Assembly (NCBI GenBank): GCA_900548875.1
Contig: URMA01000074.1
Span: 1 to 14,787, forward strand
Length of the DNA stretch: 14,787 bases
Source: an uncultured Porphyromonadaceae bacterium
GTDB lineage: Bacteria; Bacteroidota; Bacteroidia; Bacteroidales; Muribaculaceae
Reading direction: 5' to 3'
Shown: positions 14,534 through 14,787 of the stretch, in pieces
How the letters are laid out: each line of letters begins with the position of its first letter
How positions within the stretch are numbered: position 1 is the stretch's first letter
The notes under the pieces: generated by a model
Databases searched by the model: none
Told to the model about the DNA's origin: nothing
What the model saw: only the letters and a program-made list of their open reading frames with translations
Position numbers and translations under genes: made by a program

Positions 14534-14787
14534 TTAATCAATTATTCTTACTCCACCCTTGTCGGCCGACGAAACCATGGCTGCGTAGGCTTTCAGGGCT
14601 TTGGATATTTCACGTTTTCGAGAGACTGGTGTGAAGGCTGCTTTTCCGCGGCTTTCTTCTGCCTTGCGGCGTTCGGCGAGCTGTTCGTCGCTCAGTTCCA
14701 CGTTGATGGTACGTTCTGGAATATTGATGTCGATGATGTCGCCGGTCTTAACCAGTCCGATGTTACCGCCGGCTGCGGCTTTCCGCG
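14534..14787 (-). CDS. ilvD: Dihydroxy-acid dehydratase, C-terminal end (partial)
   Basis: The last 83 codons of a gene entering from the right edge read NIGLVKTGDIIDINIPERT, then VELSDEQLAERR, and end KGGVRIID before TAA. This is the conserved C-terminus of IlvD, the iron-sulphur enzyme that dehydrates the product of IlvC to the 2-oxo acid. The N-terminal part, with the cluster-binding Cys residues, is not in the window. The gene lies 20 bases upstream of ilvB in the same direction. Confidence 0.92.
   Translation of the reverse strand, partial: RKAAAGGNIGLVKTGDIIDINIPERTINVELSDEQLAERRKAEESRGKAAFTPVSRKREISKALKAYAAMVSSADKGGVRIID

Noticed and set aside
1..14787. CRISPR arrays, phage genes, toxin-antitoxin or restriction genes
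   Set aside because: No short regularly spaced repeats with unique spacers occur (the 84-bp repeats are too few and too long), and no such protein families were recognised in any frame.

Overview
The window looks like chromosomal DNA of a member of the Bacteroidaceae (Bacteroides, Phocaeicola or a close relative). Four things suggest this: promoters of the Bacteroides type (TTTG, 19-20 bases, TAnnTTTG) with few Shine-Dalgarno sequences; lipoproteins whose acylated Cys follows a short hydrophobic stretch; a TamL-type lipoprotein of the Omp85 family; and the order ilvD-ilvB-ilvN-acyl-ACP thioesterase-ilvC. The genus cannot be fixed by eye.

Left part (1-1533): a 1.4-kb IS4-type insertion sequence with 32-bp imperfect terminal inverted repeats and a transposase gene broken by a one-base deletion. 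The two flanks join in one open frame across the insertion, so the element may have cut the 3' end of an older gene. Next (1632-2821) come two convergent accessory genes, a YdeI/OmpD-associated family protein (+) and a two-repeat PepSY-like lipoprotein (-), separated by a bidirectional terminator.

Middle (2822-7787): an AT-rich intergenic region carries an 84-bp tandem repeat with a promoter core in each copy and a third promoter core with a complete -33 element. This last promoter drives a 934-residue periplasmic M16 zinc protease (+). The protease and a ferritin gene (-) converge, each with its own strong terminator. Upstream of ferritin is a 342-base stretch with no convincing protein gene. 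It does hold a consensus minus-strand promoter and, about 280 bases further on, a terminator hairpin, so it is a candidate small RNA or small-peptide unit.

Right part (7137-14787, all minus strand): a HAD phosphatase of the phosphoglycolate phosphatase type lies 35 bases downstream of tamL, probably in one transcript. The branched-chain amino acid operon follows: ilvD (3' end only, running off the window), ilvB, ilvN, an acyl-ACP thioesterase and ilvC, closely spaced and ended by a strong hairpin. Together these make the common enzymes of valine/isoleucine synthesis, with a fatty-acid thioesterase inserted among them.

I found no CRISPR array, tRNA, rRNA, phage genes or obvious defence system. 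The items most worth a second look are the orphan transcription unit at 6769-7081, the promoter-bearing tandem repeats at 2931-3134, the IS and the gene it may have cut, and the thioesterase inside the ilv operon.
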